From Mesorhizobium sp. CU3 (lineage in GTDB: Bacteria; Pseudomonadota; Alphaproteobacteria; Rhizobiales; Rhizobiaceae), in NCBI RefSeq assembly GCF_006442965.1, contig NZ_VFWX01000001.1, positions 650,566 through 714,565 on the forward strand: 64,000 nt of DNA, written 5' to 3'. Positions 41,729-50,756 of the stretch are shown piece by piece (positions within the stretch are counted from its first letter, which is position 1; every line of letters starts with the position of its first letter). Below the pieces are notes generated by a model. The model worked only from the letters and a program-made list of their open reading frames with translations. It was not told the origin of the DNA and did not search any database. The position numbers were made by a program, and so were the translations under genes.

Positions 41729-42503
41729 AATCATCACCACCCGCCGCGAAGGCGCGATCCTCGAGGTCACGCTCGACCGGCCGAAGGCCAATGCCATCGA
41801 CCTGAAGACCTCGCGGCTGATGGGCGAGACCTTCAAGGCGTTCCGCGACGATCCCAGCTTGCGCGTCGCCATCGTCAAGACGGCGGGCGACAAGTTCTTC
41901 TGCGCCGGCTGGGACCTCAAGGCGGCCGCCGCCGGCGATGCGGTCGACGGCGACTATGGCGTCGGAGGCTTTGCCGGCCTGCAGGAACTGCGCGATCTGA
42001 ACAAGCCGGTGATCGCCTGCGTCAACGGCATGGCGGTGGGCGGCGGCTTCGAGCTGGCGCTGTCCTGCGACCTCATCTACGCCTCGGATCACTCGTCCTT
42101 CGCGCTGCCCGAAATCCGCGCCGGCACGCTGGCGGATGCCGCCACCATCAAACTGCCGAAGCGCATCCCCTACCATATCGCCATGGACCTTCTGTTCACC
42201 GGGCGCTGGATGGATGTGGCGGAAGCGCATCGCTGGGGCCTGGTCAACGAGGTGCTGCCCAAGGACAAGCTCGAGGACCGCGTCTGGGAGATCGCGCGAC
42301 TTCTGGCCAGCGGCCCGCCGCTGGTCTTCGCCTCGATCAAGGAAACGGCGCGGGTGGCCGAGGCGCTGACCTTCCAGGAGGCGATGAACAAGGTCACGCG
42401 CCGGCAGCTGCCGACGGTGGATGTCCTCTACGGGTCGGAGGACAATATGGAAGGGTTTCGGGCGTTCGCGGAAAAGCGCGATCCGGTGTGGAAGGGCAGA
42501 TAG
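41721..42503 (+). CDS. caiD: Carnitinyl-CoA dehydratase / crotonobetainyl-CoA hydratase
   Basis: A 260-residue crotonase. The sequence follows E. coli CaiD closely through its length: LEVTLDRPKANAIDLKTS, FFCAGWDLKAAA, GGFAGLQELRDLNKPVIACVN, GGGFELALSCDLI, SFALPEIRAGTLADA, and the C-terminal AFAEKRDPVWKGR. It hydrates crotonobetainyl-CoA to L-carnitinyl-CoA. It overlaps the ligase gene by eight bases, so translation is coupled. This is the best single marker that the operon handles trimethylammonium acyl-CoAs. Confidence 0.92.
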   Translation: MAEIITTRREGAILEVTLDRPKANAIDLKTSRLMGETFKAFRDDPSLRVAIVKTAGDKFFCAGWDLKAAAAGDAVDGDYGVGGFAGLQELRDLNKPVIACVNGMAVGGGFELALSCDLIYASDHSSFALPEIRAGTLADAATIKLPKRIPYHIAMDLLFTGRWMDVAEAHRWGLVNEVLPKDKLEDRVWEIARLLASGPPLVFASIKETARVAEALTFQEAMNKVTRRQLPTVDVLYGSEDNMEGFRAFAEKRDPVWKGR

Positions 42504-42523
42504 TTCCAGCCGTTCCAGAAGCC

Positions 42524-43465
42524 ATGACCGACTACAAAACCCTGATCGACGCCGAGACCTGGGCCTTCATCGAGAAGACCAACTCCTACTATCCGCCCGA
42601 CACGATCGACTACACGATCGAAGAGCAACGGGCGATCTATGACCGCATGTGCCGGGAATTCTTCGCCGGCTATCCGCAGGGCGTAACGATAGAAACAACC
42701 GCCATCGCCACGCCAGCGAACAGCATCCCGATCCGCATCTATCGCAAGGCTTCGCCGAACAACGCCGCCATGGTGCTCTACATCCATGGCGGCGGCTTCA
42801 TCCTTGGCGGTCTCGACAGCCATGACGATGTCTGTGCCGAGCTTTGCGCCCGCACCGGCTATGGGGTGGTGTCGGTCGACTACCGCCTGGCGCCGGAACA
42901 TCTGCATCCGGCGGCCTTCGATGACGGCATGAACGCCTTCGAATGGGCGGCGAAGACCTATGACCGCGCAATCGTGCTCTGCGGCGACAGCGCGGGCGGC
43001 AATCTCTGCGCGGCGATAGCGCATGCGACGCGCGGCCATACGAAGCGGCCTATCGGCCAGATGCTGATCTATCCCGGCCTCGGCGGCAATCGCTCGCGCG
43101 GCTCCTACATCGCCCATGCCGAGGCGCCGATGCTGACCGTGCGCGATCTCGAATTCTACAAGCATATCCGCACCGGCGGCGTCGACCGTACCGGCGACAT
43201 AACGCTCTACCCGCTGGCGGACGGCGATTTCGCCAATCTGCCGCCGAGCGTGCTGATCACCGCCGAATGCGACCCGCTGTCCTCCGACGGCGAGGCCTAT
43301 CGCGACCGGGTCCTTGCCGCCGGCGGGCGGGCATATTGGCAGGAAGAGCCGGGTCTCGTGCATGGTTATCTCAGAGCCCGCCACACCGTCGAGCGGGCAC
43401 GCGCCAGCTTCAGCCGCATCGTCGATGCCGTGTTGGCGCTCGGCCGGGGCGAGTGGACGTGGTGA
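42524..43465 (+). CDS. Alpha/beta hydrolase of the hormone-sensitive-lipase family (esterase)
   Basis: A 313-residue esterase. It shows the HGGGF oxyanion motif (YIHGGGFILGGLDSH) and the nucleophile elbow GDSAGG with Ser (VLCGDSAGGNLCAAIAH), then TAECDPLSSDGEAY with the acid and PGLVHGYL with the catalytic His. As the last gene of the carnitine operon, 20 bases after caiD, a role in releasing carnitine from O-acylcarnitines is plausible, since an esterase of that function is known in Pseudomonas. This is an inference. The ATG at 42524 was preferred to 42488. Confidence 0.87.
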   Translation: MTDYKTLIDAETWAFIEKTNSYYPPDTIDYTIEEQRAIYDRMCREFFAGYPQGVTIETTAIATPANSIPIRIYRKASPNNAAMVLYIHGGGFILGGLDSHDDVCAELCARTGYGVVSVDYRLAPEHLHPAAFDDGMNAFEWAAKTYDRAIVLCGDSAGGNLCAAIAHATRGHTKRPIGQMLIYPGLGGNRSRGSYIAHAEAPMLTVRDLEFYKHIRTGGVDRTGDITLYPLADGDFANLPPSVLITAECDPLSSDGEAYRDRVLAAGGRAYWQEEPGLVHGYLRARHTVERARASFSRIVDAVLALGRGEWTW

Positions 43466-43878
43466 TCCTTCGCCAGGAGAACGAGCCCGCCTGAGGCAAA
43501 AATCTGACGGTTCGCCGCTTCTGTGAAACGGCGAACAGTTCCAGCCATCGCTTTCGATGAACCTTTCCGCTCCGGCCCGCGACTGACGGCCAGGCGCCGC
43601 AATCATGCGGCCCGGAAAGGGAAAGCCCCATGACCAGAAACCCAGAGACTGAGCGGTCTCCGGGAACGACGGGAGCCCAGCGCGATCATCGCCTTCGGGA
43701 GAGGATCGATGCGCTGGGCTTTGCGCTCATTCCGTTGACCCTGCCCAGGAGCCGGCGTATCGTCACGCAGAGGAAAGCAGACAAATCGATCGGGGAAGAA
43801 CGTGCCGGAAAGCCGCGCCTTGCCCTGATCGGCGCGGCAAGGCGGGACGTCCCTTCCTCAGACTTCGGGGGGAGTTCA
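43466..43878. other. Region upstream of the large secreted proteins
   Basis: About 410 bases between the esterase and the first secreted protein. From 43630 the frame is open into the secreted-protein gene, but the 83 codons before the chosen ATG have no signal peptide or domain and would hide the secretion signal. The promoter of the secreted pair should lie here. I saw no clear regulatory palindrome. Confidence 0.45.
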
Positions 43879-45831
43879 ATGTCTTGCTCGTTCGCGTCTT
43901 CGCGCGCAACCCGTTTGCGCCGCGCCGCCAAGGCAACCAGCGCAGTTCTCGCCTTGGCATTGAGCGCCGGCCTCTGGCTCGGCAGCGCCGCACGGGCGCA
44001 AGATACCCAGATCATCTATCCCGGCTCGATGGCGGTCACCGGCTTTCCCGGCACCGTGATCCCGAACTTCGATCAGGGTCTGCCTCCGGGCGTCGACCCG
44101 GTCGACGAGACCTTCATCGACACCTCGCGCGCCTCGTTGCGCGTTTTCGACGTTTCCAATCTCGGCGGTCCGGCCTCTGGCCAGCTCGTCAACACGCCGC
44201 CGCCCTTCGAGGTGACGGCAGGGCAGATCGGCGAGGTCTTCGGCCTCACCTATGACGATGGCGTGCGCGACGGCGTGCCGTCTGGCATCCCGAACCTCTA
44301 CGCGGCGGCGACCTCGCTGCATGGCATCGAGATCGTCACCCCGGACGCCGACGATGACGGCCGGCCGGAGCGGCAACGCCGCGGCACCGCAGGTGCGGTC
44401 TTCATGGACGGCCAGTTCGGCACCGAGAATGGCGGCGGCCCGGGCACGATCTGGAAGATCGACGGCATCACGGGTGCGGTTTCCAAATTCGCCGACATCG
44501 ACACCAACAGCGGGCCAGGCATCGGCAACCTCGCCTTCGATCCCACCCACCGCGAGTTCTTCGCTTCCGACCTCGACACCGGCCTGATCCACCGCATCGA
44601 CGCCAGCGGCAAGCTGATCGATACGTTCGACCACGGCGTTTCGGGTCGTCCCGCGCATGGACTGGCACCGGTCGCCGACGACGGCGCCGTCATGGACATA
44701 CAGGGCGCGGCCTTCGACAGCGAAGACCCCGAGACCTGGGGCTACACGCAGGACGAACGCCGCGTCTGGGCCGTCTCCTATCATGGTGGCCGGCTCTATT
44801 ATTCGGTCGGTGAAAAATCCGAGGTCTGGTCGGTCGGCATCGCGCGCGACGGCACGTTCGCCGGCGATCCGCGCTGGGAGCTGACGGTCAAGGCCGACAA
44901 AGACTACGCCGTCACCGACATCGCCTTCGACAACAAGGGCTTCATGTATCTCGCCCAGCGCGGCCCGGTCGAAAACCGCTACGATTACAGCCGCTTCGCC
45001 GATTCCGGCAAAGGCGAGCTTATCCGCTACTGGCAGGAGGACCCGGACGATCCGGCGACGGAATCGACCTGGGTCGAGGTGCCGCAGGAATATGCGGTCG
45101 GCTTCCCGCAGGGCAACCGGCAGTCGGCCGGCGGCGTCGATTTGCAGTACGGCTATGATGCCTACGGCAATATCGACACTGGCGTCTGCACCGACACCGT
45201 CGTCAACACCGGCGACAAATTGCGTGACAATCCGGAACTTGCCGAGAAGCTCGCCGCCGGCGGGCCGTTTGCAGTGCACGGCGTGCAGATGACGCCCAGC
45301 GCGCTGGTCAAGCCGGCAAACGTTCCGCCCTTCGGCTCCTGGTTCGTCGATTTCGACGGCTATTTCGAGGACCCGGAGGTTGAGGGCCATGTCGGCGACG
45401 TCCGCGTCTGGCGCCCCTGCGAAGGCCGCGCCGGCTATTATGACGAAATCCCCGGTGGCTATCTGCCGCCGTTCTATCCGCCGGACTTCCCACCGCCCGG
45501 CAACCTGCCGCCCTGCATCGATGTCGAGGACGTGCATTTTTACTGCACCCCGCGCGGGCTTCGGGCGGAACTCTATCTCCATGACCATGCCGGCTTTGGC
45601 GGCGATTCGATCAAGGCGCAGTCCAGGACGCCCGGCATCGGGGTTTCGACCCCCATGTCGCATGTCCCGGGCAAGCCCTACACGGTCGACATCACCGGCC
45701 ATAATCCTGGCGACACCGTCAATGTCGGGCTTTGCTTCTATCGCAAGTCCGACCAGGACAAGGGTGGTTACTACCCTTGCTGCAAGATGACGCTGCCGCT
45801 CAGAACGCCAGCCGTCAGCTGCGAACGTTGA
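43879..45831 (+). CDS. Large secreted protein, beta-propeller-like with C-terminal Cys module
   Basis: A 650-residue exported protein. The signal peptide is about residues 1-39 (ATSAVLALALSAGLWLGSAARAQ). The body, about 120-420, holds repeated strand patterns such as GTIWKIDGITGAVSKFADID, NLAFDPTHREFFASDLDTG, LIHRIDASGKLIDTF and VTDIAFDNKGFMYLAQRG, suggesting an NHL/SMP-30-like propeller. A Pro-rich spacer (about 520-545) leads to a C-terminal module from Cys546 through a CC pair (634-635) to Cys648. The start at 43879 follows GGGGGGAG. I know no function. It is followed after 11 bases by a second large secreted protein that shares the C-terminal module, so they form a secreted pair. Confidence 0.75.
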   Translation: MSCSFASSRATRLRRAAKATSAVLALALSAGLWLGSAARAQDTQIIYPGSMAVTGFPGTVIPNFDQGLPPGVDPVDETFIDTSRASLRVFDVSNLGGPASGQLVNTPPPFEVTAGQIGEVFGLTYDDGVRDGVPSGIPNLYAAATSLHGIEIVTPDADDDGRPERQRRGTAGAVFMDGQFGTENGGGPGTIWKIDGITGAVSKFADIDTNSGPGIGNLAFDPTHREFFASDLDTGLIHRIDASGKLIDTFDHGVSGRPAHGLAPVADDGAVMDIQGAAFDSEDPETWGYTQDERRVWAVSYHGGRLYYSVGEKSEVWSVGIARDGTFAGDPRWELTVKADKDYAVTDIAFDNKGFMYLAQRGPVENRYDYSRFADSGKGELIRYWQEDPDDPATESTWVEVPQEYAVGFPQGNRQSAGGVDLQYGYDAYGNIDTGVCTDTVVNTGDKLRDNPELAEKLAAGGPFAVHGVQMTPSALVKPANVPPFGSWFVDFDGYFEDPEVEGHVGDVRVWRPCEGRAGYYDEIPGGYLPPFYPPDFPPPGNLPPCIDVEDVHFYCTPRGLRAELYLHDHAGFGGDSIKAQSRTPGIGVSTPMSHVPGKPYTVDITGHNPGDTVNVGLCFYRKSDQDKGGYYPCCKMTLPLRTPAVSCER

Positions 45832-45842
45832 GGGAGGGACAG

Positions 45843-48800
45843 ATGAACAATCCTTCCCGCTCCGCTTCGCGCGAAACCCTCATGGAGACGATCATGAAAC
45901 CCCTGTCATACGCCAGGCGCGGCGCGCGCTGGCTGATGGCGGCCGGTATCGCGGTCGCCATGCTGCCGGCATTGCCGGCGCTCGCGCAAGACACCGCGCC
46001 GGCCAAGCTCGCCGAAGTCGGCGGCCCGGAGCCCAGGCTCGACCTGGACAATCCGCGCATCGTCAATCCCGAACCCGGCCGCATCGTGCCCTTCTTCACC
46101 AAGACGGGCGGCCAGCGCAGCTGCGACTATGTCTACTACACGCTGACCTTCGGCCTGCGCGGCAATGAGCAGGCCTTCGCCAATCCGGCTTTGGCCAATG
46201 CACTGAAGAACGCCAGGGTCGACTTCAAGGACCAGCTTCCCCATGGCCTGAAGATCGTCAACGTCAATGTGACCGGCGACGGCACGGATGCCGGCGGCGG
46301 ACCGCTGCCGGCGGCCGCGATCAGCAGTTCGGCCAATCCCGACGATACGGCGACGGTGTCCGATTTCCGGATTTCCGCTTCCGACCTCGACGGTTCGGGC
46401 GCGCCGAACGAGCGCACGATCACCTTCCGCATCCTGGCCAAGATCGACCAGGCGGCGTTTCCGGCGCCGGCCAATGTCGACAACCAGGGCCAGATCAAGG
46501 TTTCGATGGGCGGCGGCCCGGGGACCGTCATCCCGTCGCAGGATCCGAGCAAGCCAGACGACGGCGACTTCCTGACCGGCGCCAAGACGACGATCCATAT
46601 CGACGTCACCAAATGCGACCGGCCCCCTCCACCTCCCGGCAAGGAATGCTTCAAGGTCGAGCGCGGCACGGTCGATTGCGTGCCCGGCGGCGGCGCCTTC
46701 ATCTACCACATGCCGGTCGGCCCGGAGATGGGCGGCAAGTGGGTGCAGGTGTCGACGACGACGCCCGGCATCACCATCGTTCCCGACACGCAGAAGGTGC
46801 CGGTCGGCGGCGGCGTGCTCAACTGGAAGATCATCGGCGCCTCGCCCGGCGAGGTCATCCACCTCATCGTCACGGGCATCGAGACCTATGCCGGACCGAA
46901 GGAAGGCTGGGGGCTCTGCTGCACGCAGGTGATCGACATCGTCATCCCGCGTGACCTCAGATGCCCGCCCAAGGACAAGGAGCCGGACCTGAAGGTCGAG
47001 AAGCATGCCGACGTGCCGCGTTGCACGATGGCCGGTGGTTGCGACTTCACCATCACCGTCACCAATGTCGGCGACGCGCCCTATAACGGCAAGATCGTGC
47101 TCGACGAGGTGACGCTGCCTGCCGGCTCGGTGCTGACATCGGGGCCGAATCCGCCCTGGGTCTGCGTGCCCGGCACGACGCCGATGACGTGCACCTATCC
47201 GGTGACGACGCTCAACCCCGGCGCCTCCGTCAACCTCAAGCTCGGCTTCAAGCCGGCCGGAGGCTGGCAGGGCAGCGTGCTGCGCAACTGCGCCGCCTAT
47301 GACTACCAGGCCAGCGGCAAGCCGCTGTTCGGCAGCCAGCTCAACGACCGCGGCTGCGCCTCGATCCCGATCTGCCGGCGTGGCGATCGCGATCCGCAGT
47401 GCAACCCGCCGGTCGAAAAGAAGGTCGACCTGATCCTGAAGAAGCGCGCCCGCATCCCGGTCTGCACGTCCGACGGCGTCTGCTACTTCGTCATCGACAT
47501 CATCAACAACGGCACCAACACCTATAACGGGCCACTGACGGTGATCGACACCTATCCCGGCGGCGCCCCGGCCTCTTCGACCTTCGGGCCGAGCCCGCCC
47601 TGGACCTGCGGTCCGAACGGGCCCGGACAGTTCCGCTGCGACAATGCCGGCATCTCGCTGCCTGCGGGCGCGTCGACGCCGATCGTGGTCAAGGCGGTGA
47701 TGCCGGCCAACTACCGGCCGGACACGGTGGAGAACTGCGCCGAGGTGAAGGGTATTCCCGGCGAGGTCGACCTCGCCAACAACAAGGCCTGCGCGACCGA
47801 GCGCATCCGCCACCCGAATGGCGGCCAGCCCGGGCTGCGCATCGCCAAGACGTGCGGCGGCGATCAGCTGGTGCGCGTTGGAATGGTCGCCTGCCGCATC
47901 ACCATCACCAATGCCGGCAGCGCCGCCCCCACCGGACAGGTGCGGGTCAGCGATGCAGCGGCCATGGTGTCGGGCGGCGCGCCCGTGCAGATCCAGACCG
48001 TCACCCCTGATGGTGCGGAATGGAGCTGCGGACCGGTGCCGTCGAACTCGTTGTCCTGCCAGATTCCCGGCGCCGTCATGACGCCCGGAACCTCCAGGCA
48101 TTTCGACGTGACGGTGAGCGGCCGTGGCGCGTTCGAGAACTGCGCGCGCGGCAGCTATGGGCCGGCGCCGGGCGACGACATCGTCTACCCGTTCGGCCAG
48201 GCCTGCGCGAAGGGCGGCGGCGCGCCTGCGCTGCGCGTCGAGAAGACCGGCGATGCCGAGTGCCAGCCTGGCCAGCCCTGCTCGTTCGACATCACCATCA
48301 CGAACGACGGCCAGAGCCCCTTCTCCGGTCCGGTGCGCATCGGCGATGCGATCGGCGTGGAAGGGCTGGGCCGGCTGGAAGGCGTCGAGATCACCTCGAT
48401 CGATCCGCCCTTCGGCTGCTCGCCGGAGCCGACGACGCTGCCTCTATCCTGCATCGCCAACCTGACGCTGGGGGCCGGCGAAAGCCACAGCCACCACGTC
48501 ACCGTGATCCTTCCCGAGGAGGGGCGTCTTGCCGCTCTGCAGGGTTCGGTCAATGGGCAGAACTGCGTCGGCGTGCTCTCTCCGGACACGCCGGTCGAGG
48601 GCGGCGGCGACGTGCTGTCGCGCAACCTGACCACTGGCCAGGGCGATCGCGGCAAGGCCTATGCGTGCCATCCCTTCACCATCAGGCATGAGGTGAAGAA
48701 CCAGTGCTCGAACGGCCTGGTGCTCAACTCGGCCGGCCGCTGCGCCTGCCCGGAAGGCACCACCTTCCGCAACGGCCAGTGCTCGGGTGGCGGCACCAAG

Positions 48801-49697
48801 CTGTTGCCGCTGCCGGTGCCGCCGCGCTGCGTCTTGCTGCAAGGCCAGATCAGGACCGAGGACGGACGCTGCGTCTGCCCGCGCGGCACCGATCTGGAAA
48901 ACGGCAAATGCGTGCGGGGCGAAGTGCCTCAGGAGCCGCAGTGCACGCTGCGTCCTGGACAGTACCGCGACCAGGACGGCAATTGCGTCTGCCGCCGCGG
49001 CGAACTGGTCAACGGCGTCTGCCAGGTGATCGGGCCGAAATGCACGATCCGCGGCGCGGTGCCGACCTCCAACGGCACTGGCTGCACCTGTCCGGACGGC
49101 ACGCATCTCGACCGCGTGGCCAAGGCCTGCGTGCCCGACAGAGAGCCGCCGAGCCAGTGCCGCATTCGGGGCCAATCCCGCAACGCCGACGGCGACTGCG
49201 TCTGCCCGAACGGCATGGAGGTGCGCAACGGCGCCTGCCGGCCGGTCGTGTCGAAACAGTGCCCGATCCGCGGCCAGGTGCGCGACGCCAATGGCAACTG
49301 CGCCTGCCCGGACGGCCTGGTGGTGCGCGGCAAGGCCTGCCAGCGGCCGAAGCCGACCCAGGAGCAGTGCACCATCCGCGGCCAGGTCCACAACAAGCGG
49401 GGCGACTGCGTGTGCCCGCGTGGCACCGAGGTCATCGACGGCGCCTGCCGCAGACCGCAGCAGGAATGCGCGCCGGGCTCGCGCTTCATCGACGGGCAGT
49501 GCCAGCCGGTGCTGATCAAGCGCTGCCCGGAAGGCATGACGGGCCGTTTCCCGAACTGCCGCAGGCGGCCCGGGGTGGAGATAAACCCCGGCATACTGCT
49601 CAACCCGAACGTGCTGCAGCAATTGGTGCCGCAGCGCCAGCCGCGACGGGTCATTCAGGACCCGAACGGCGCCAACATCCAGAACTTCAAGCCGTAA
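45843..49697 (+). CDS. Very large secreted protein with DUF11-like repeats and Cys-rich four-Cys repeats
   Basis: A 1284-residue exported protein. The signal peptide ends near residue 49 (MLPALPALAQ). Region 55-260 is a beta-rich N-terminal domain. Residues 269-377 repeat the Cys module of the preceding gene (CFKVERGTVDC to LCCTQVIDIVIPRDLRC). Four DUF11-like Ig-fold repeats follow at about 380, 527, 662 and 794 (DLKVEKHADVPRC, CDFTITVTNVG, CSFDITITNDG). From about 952 to 1250 come seven or more four-Cys repeats of the type QCTIRGQVHNKRGDCVCPRG. The C-terminus is basic and Pro-rich. The ATG at 45843 follows GAGGGAC. It may be a surface or matrix protein. No membrane anchor is visible. Confidence 0.78.
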   Translation: MNNPSRSASRETLMETIMKPLSYARRGARWLMAAGIAVAMLPALPALAQDTAPAKLAEVGGPEPRLDLDNPRIVNPEPGRIVPFFTKTGGQRSCDYVYYTLTFGLRGNEQAFANPALANALKNARVDFKDQLPHGLKIVNVNVTGDGTDAGGGPLPAAAISSSANPDDTATVSDFRISASDLDGSGAPNERTITFRILAKIDQAAFPAPANVDNQGQIKVSMGGGPGTVIPSQDPSKPDDGDFLTGAKTTIHIDVTKCDRPPPPPGKECFKVERGTVDCVPGGGAFIYHMPVGPEMGGKWVQVSTTTPGITIVPDTQKVPVGGGVLNWKIIGASPGEVIHLIVTGIETYAGPKEGWGLCCTQVIDIVIPRDLRCPPKDKEPDLKVEKHADVPRCTMAGGCDFTITVTNVGDAPYNGKIVLDEVTLPAGSVLTSGPNPPWVCVPGTTPMTCTYPVTTLNPGASVNLKLGFKPAGGWQGSVLRNCAAYDYQASGKPLFGSQLNDRGCASIPICRRGDRDPQCNPPVEKKVDLILKKRARIPVCTSDGVCYFVIDIINNGTNTYNGPLTVIDTYPGGAPASSTFGPSPPWTCGPNGPGQFRCDNAGISLPAGASTPIVVKAVMPANYRPDTVENCAEVKGIPGEVDLANNKACATERIRHPNGGQPGLRIAKTCGGDQLVRVGMVACRITITNAGSAAPTGQVRVSDAAAMVSGGAPVQIQTVTPDGAEWSCGPVPSNSLSCQIPGAVMTPGTSRHFDVTVSGRGAFENCARGSYGPAPGDDIVYPFGQACAKGGGAPALRVEKTGDAECQPGQPCSFDITITNDGQSPFSGPVRIGDAIGVEGLGRLEGVEITSIDPPFGCSPEPTTLPLSCIANLTLGAGESHSHHVTVILPEEGRLAALQGSVNGQNCVGVLSPDTPVEGGGDVLSRNLTTGQGDRGKAYACHPFTIRHEVKNQCSNGLVLNSAGRCACPEGTTFRNGQCSGGGTKLLPLPVPPRCVLLQGQIRTEDGRCVCPRGTDLENGKCVRGEVPQEPQCTLRPGQYRDQDGNCVCRRGELVNGVCQVIGPKCTIRGAVPTSNGTGCTCPDGTHLDRVAKACVPDREPPSQCRIRGQSRNADGDCVCPNGMEVRNGACRPVVSKQCPIRGQVRDANGNCACPDGLVVRGKACQRPKPTQEQCTIRGQVHNKRGDCVCPRGTEVIDGACRRPQQECAPGSRFIDGQCQPVLIKRCPEGMTGRFPNCRRRPGVEINPGILLNPNVLQQLVPQRQPRRVIQDPNGANIQNFKP
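48705..49530 (+). repeat. Array of four-Cys repeats inside the large secreted protein
   Basis: About seven copies of a module of about 30-45 codons with the pattern C-(9-12)-C-x-C-(9-10)-C. Examples are QCTIRGQVHNKRGDCVCPRG and QCRIRGQSRNADGDCVCPNG, with IRGQ and CVCP as fixed points. Two shorter degenerate copies follow. The DNA of the copies is diverged, so the expansion is not recent. The pattern resembles EGF- or TIL-like disulfide modules. Confidence 0.75.
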
Positions 49698-49720
49698 TTC
49701 GCGGCCGCTGAAGACGAAGA

Positions 49721-49747
49721 CCCGCCGGAGCGATCCGGCGGGTTTTT
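49721..49747 (+). terminator. Intrinsic terminator after the secreted pair
   Basis: CCCGCCGGA and TCCGGCGGG form a perfect 9-base stem around a GCGA tetraloop (GNRA type), followed by TTTTTCTT. It stands 24 bases after the stop of the large secreted protein and isolates it from rpe. Confidence 0.92.
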
Positions 49748-49819
49748 CTTGTCCGCTTGGCTGCAAAATGCTCTAGGCAGTCCTGACATTCACGTCTGCA
49801 ACAAAGGCGAGTTCGACCC

Positions 49820-50497
49820 ATGACCAAAAAGACCCTGATCGCGCCATCGGTGCTGGCGTCGGATTTCTCGAAGCTCGGCGACGAGGTCGAGGCGGTCGCG
49901 GCGGCCGGCGCGGACTGGATCCATCTCGATGTGATGGACGGCCATTTCGTGCCCAACATCACCTTCGGCCCGCCGGTGATCAAGGCGATCCGCAACCGCA
50001 CCAAAACCTTCTTCGACTGCCATCTGATGATTGCGCCGGCCGACCCCTATCTGGCCGCCTTCGCCGAAGCCGGCTGCGACGGCATGACCGTGCATGCCGA
50101 GGCCGGGCCGCATCTCGACCGCTCGCTGCAGACCATCAAGAATCTCGGCAAGAAGGCCGGCGTCTCCCTCAATCCGGCGACGCCGGAAACGGCGATCGAA
50201 TATGTGCTCGACCGGCTCGACCTGATCCTGATCATGACCGTCAATCCGGGCTTCGGCGGCCAGGCCTTCATCCCGGCCATCGTCGACAAGGTGAAGCGGG
50301 TGAAGGCGCTGATCGGCGACAGGCCGATCCGCATCGAGATCGACGGCGGCGTCTCGCCGGAAACGGCGCCGCTGGTGACCGCGGCCGGCGCCAATGTGCT
50401 GGTGGCGGGCGCCGCCATCTTCAAGGGCAATAGTGTCGAAGCCTACCGGGCAAATATCGAAGCGATCCGCTCGGCAGCCGACAAGGCGGCCAACTAA
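49820..50497 (+). CDS. rpe: Ribulose-phosphate 3-epimerase
   Basis: A 225-residue TIM-barrel enzyme with the complete family pattern: [17 protein letters not shown], the metal-binding [49 protein letters not shown] and [13 protein letters not shown]. It interconverts ribulose 5-phosphate and xylulose 5-phosphate and so connects with the xylose genes metabolically, but not in one operon. The start is the ATG at 49820. Confidence 0.95.
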   Translation: MTKKTLIAPSVLASDFSKLGDEVEAVAAAGADWIHLDVMDGHFVPNITFGPPVIKAIRNRTKTFFDCHLMIAPADPYLAAFAEAGCDGMTVHAEAGPHLDRSLQTIKNLGKKAGVSLNPATPETAIEYVLDRLDLILIMTVNPGFGGQAFIPAIVDKVKRVKALIGDRPIRIEIDGGVSPETAPLVTAAGANVLVAGAAIFKGNSVEAYRANIEAIRSAADKAAN

Positions 50498-50663
50498 ACA
50501 TGCGTTGTTCCACTTTCTTGCCATGGCACAAACGGGCATGCTTTTGAACAATCGTTCAGCACACCAACTTGTCGATAAGTATCAGCTTTTTCCAACCACA
50601 CTTTACTTCACTCGATGATCGCGTCAGTCGTCTCGTCTTAAAGTCGAATACCGTCATCTTCTG

Positions 50664-50718
50664 CTTGAGGCCGAAAAGCCTGCCGGTATGATACATGTAC
50701 GGGATATTGCTTCGTACA
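50664..50718 (+). promoter_or_regulatory. Promoter and putative operator of the GntR gene
   Basis: TTGAGG at 50665-50670 and TATGAT at 50687-50692, separated by 16 bases, form a reasonable sigma70-type promoter. TGTACG at 50696-50701 and CGTACA at 50713-50718 are inverted arms 11 bases apart at the expected transcription start, and could be the autoregulatory site of the GntR protein. The promoter excludes the ATG at 50688 as a start. Confidence 0.55.
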
Positions 50719-50756
50719 CGGGCTTGGACGATGCAAGGGCAGGGACAGGAGCCAGT

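Noticed and set aside
39632..41920. Minus-strand open frame of more than 700 codons opposite the CoA ligase
   Set aside because: The plus-strand frame has all ligase domains; the antisense translation is Arg/His-rich without any motif.
43630..43878. N-terminal extension of the first large secreted protein
   Set aside because: It would place 83 residues before the signal peptide. The ATG at 43879 has a good ribosome binding site and a proper export signal.
45906..48101. Minus-strand open frame of more than 700 codons opposite the large secreted protein
   Set aside because: Composition is low-complexity and the plus strand carries a signal peptide, Cys pattern and repeats.
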